Source: Desulfonema limicola
GTDB lineage: Bacteria; Desulfobacterota; Desulfobacteria; Desulfobacterales; Desulfosalsimonadaceae
DNA: 5,619 nucleotides
Reading direction: 5' to 3'
NCBI GenBank assembly: GCA_020722245.1
Contig: DYLE01000162.1
Location: forward strand, 1 to 5,619
Translations under genes and position numbers: made by a program
The notes under the pieces: generated by a model
Told to the model about the DNA's origin: nothing
Seen by the model: only the letters and a program-made list of their open reading frames with translations
Database searches by the model: none
In this document: positions 4,520-5,619 of the stretch, one piece after another
Layout of the letters: each line of letters begins with the position of its first letter
How positions within the stretch are numbered: the first letter of the stretch is position 1

Positions 4520-5619
4520 ATGAAAAAGGTGATCAAACAGCTGGAAAAAATCGTCGGCTCCCGGTTTGTCTCCGACCAGCCCGAGGAGCGCTACCTGTAT
4601 TCCATGGACCCGGGCACCATGCCGCCCTCTGCCCCGGACGCGGTGGTCATGCCGGGATCCACCGAGGAGGTTTCCCAGGTCATGGCCCTGGCCAACCGGC
4701 ACAAGATTCCGGTGGTGCCCATGGGCGGCGGGCTGGTGCTGTCCGGGCTGACCCGGGCGCTTCGCGGCGGGATCATCCTGGACATGAAACGGATGAACCG
4801 GATCATTGCGGTCAACCCGAAAAGCCGGTACGCGATTGTGGAAGGCGGCGCCTCCCAGGGGATGCTTCAGGCCTATCTGAAAAAGCACCACCCGGACCTG
4901 AAACACTCCCTGCCGGATGCCCCGCCCATCGCCACCCTGGCGGGCAACATCTGCATTCATGGCTCCGGCCATCTGTCTTTGCTGGGCGGATTCCATTCGG
5001 ACATGCTGACCGGCATGGAGGTGGTGCTTCCCACCGGCGAGGTGATCCGGACCGGATCCTGCAGCGTGTCCCCGGACTGGTTCGCCCGGTCGCCGCTTCC
5101 GGACCTGTCCGGGCTTTTTCTGGGATGGGCCGGCACCACCGGGGTGGTGACCCGGCTGGGGGTGAAGCTGTTTCCCAGTTACGCCCACAACGACATGCTG
5201 ATCTTTGTCTGCGAGGACGCGGAGCTGATGCCCGAGGTGATCTACCGGATAACCGGCACCCAGGTGGCCGAAGACATGACCCCCTGGATGACCCCCAAGC
5301 CCGAATGGGCCAAGGGTTTTCTCCACGCCAACATCGCCTACGGCGGCCATACGAAAAAGGAGCTGACTTTTAAACGGAACCTGATCCAGGCCTCGGTGCG
5401 GGAGTATATCGACAAAAAAATCGCCGGGTTTCTTCCCCTGCCGCCCCCTGAAAAGGCCCGATTCATGCAGGTTCCGGCGCCTGACCTGGTGCGGTTCGCG
5501 GACGTCCGCCAGGGGGGCGGGTTTGAATACGTGGGGGCGATCATGGCCATTGAGCACTTTCCGGAGGCCTACCGGACCGGCCTTGCGATCGGCGAAAAGT
5601 TCCAGGTCACCTACTCCAT
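4520..5619 (+). CDS. FAD-binding oxidoreductase, GlcD / VAO (FAD_binding_4) type, 3' end outside window
   Basis: Flavoprotein of the VAO/PCMH fold, for which relatives oxidise 2-hydroxy acids (glycolate, D-lactate, 2-hydroxyglutarate) or phenolic alcohols. Only the first 366 codons are present; the frame is open to the window end, and relatives usually have about 450-530 residues. The FAD domain covers about residues 35-220: AVVMPGSTEEV (41-51), VVPMGGGLVLSG (65-76, the glycine-rich pyrophosphate loop), AIVEGGAS (105-112), TLAGNICIHGSGH (139-151, where GlcD has its GGN...NAGG stretch), MEVVLPTGEVIRTG (166-179) and FLGWAGTTGVVTRLGVKLFP (200-219). The rest begins the substrate-binding C-terminal domain. 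There is no signal peptide or membrane segment, so it should be cytoplasmic. The ATG has GGGGG nine bases upstream, inside the end of the previous gene, and only four bases separate the two genes, indicating a co-translated pair with the Fe-S protein. The substrate cannot be inferred; a 2-hydroxy acid related to the CoA ester used by the upstream enzyme is a reasonable hypothesis. Confidence 0.9.
   Translation, partial: MKKVIKQLEKIVGSRFVSDQPEERYLYSMDPGTMPPSAPDAVVMPGSTEEVSQVMALANRHKIPVVPMGGGLVLSGLTRALRGGIILDMKRMNRIIAVNPKSRYAIVEGGASQGMLQAYLKKHHPDLKHSLPDAPPIATLAGNICIHGSGHLSLLGGFHSDMLTGMEVVLPTGEVIRTGSCSVSPDWFARSPLPDLSGLFLGWAGTTGVVTRLGVKLFPSYAHNDMLIFVCEDAELMPEVIYRITGTQVAEDMTPWMTPKPEWAKGFLHANIAYGGHTKKELTFKRNLIQASVREYIDKKIAGFLPLPPPEKARFMQVPAPDLVRFADVRQGGGFEYVGAIMAIEHFPEAYRTGLAIGEKFQVTYS

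Noticed and set aside
4412..5557. A 381-codon open frame on the - strand
   Set aside because: It lies opposite the Fe-S and FAD genes, is rich in His, Gly, Pro and Arg, and shows no family motifs. It is the usual mirror frame of GC-rich coding sequence, while the + strand proteins have clear domains.
1..5619. CRISPR array, tRNA, rRNA, insertion sequence or phage features
   Set aside because: No direct-repeat array, tRNA-like fold, rRNA sequence, transposase or terminal inverted repeats were seen on either strand.

Overview
The window looks like part of a catabolic operon from a strict anaerobe. The best guess is a Desulfobacterota (former Deltaproteobacteria) sulfate reducer or a relative. 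That rests on oxygen-sensitive Fe-S radical enzymes of the 2-hydroxyacyl-CoA dehydratase / class I benzoyl-CoA reductase superfamily, moderately high GC with many GGC, CTG and ATC codons, and the general style of the proteins. No 16S, ribosomal or other phylogenetic marker is present, so the assignment is an inference.

Layout, all on the + strand. Positions 1-227 contain no convincing complete gene. They hold several short inverted repeats, a likely intrinsic terminator for whatever lies upstream (92-138), a perfect 12-bp palindrome (169-180) and a promoter with a consensus TTGACA -35 box (188-216). Five closely spaced genes follow: a small HGD-D-family subunit (270-1391), a large HGD-D-family subunit (1418-2659), an ATP-dependent activator of the BcrA/BadF/HgdC type (2667-3440), an Fe-S protein with two N-terminal 4Fe-4S motifs and cysteine-rich CCG-type regions (3493-4515), and an FAD-binding oxidoreductase of the GlcD/VAO type that runs off the end (4520-5619). 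Intergenic gaps are 26, 7, 52 and 4 bases, so a single transcript is likely.

How the genes may work together. The first three make a complete two-component enzyme. The activator hydrolyses ATP to fire a very low-potential electron into the heterodimer, which then performs a ketyl-radical reaction on an aryl- or acyl-CoA: either loss of water from a 2-hydroxyacyl-CoA or reduction of an aromatic or conjugated acyl-CoA. The order small subunit, large subunit, activator matches bcrC-bcrB-bcrA rather than the activator-first hgd/had/fld layouts, but no second activator subunit (BcrD) follows. A homodimeric activator, as in the dehydratases, is therefore the simpler reading. The last two genes form a flavin plus Fe-S pair like those that oxidise 2-hydroxy acids or pass electrons to or from Etf. 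Their close linkage suggests that they supply or consume electrons or substrate for the radical enzyme. The substrate cannot be read from this sequence.
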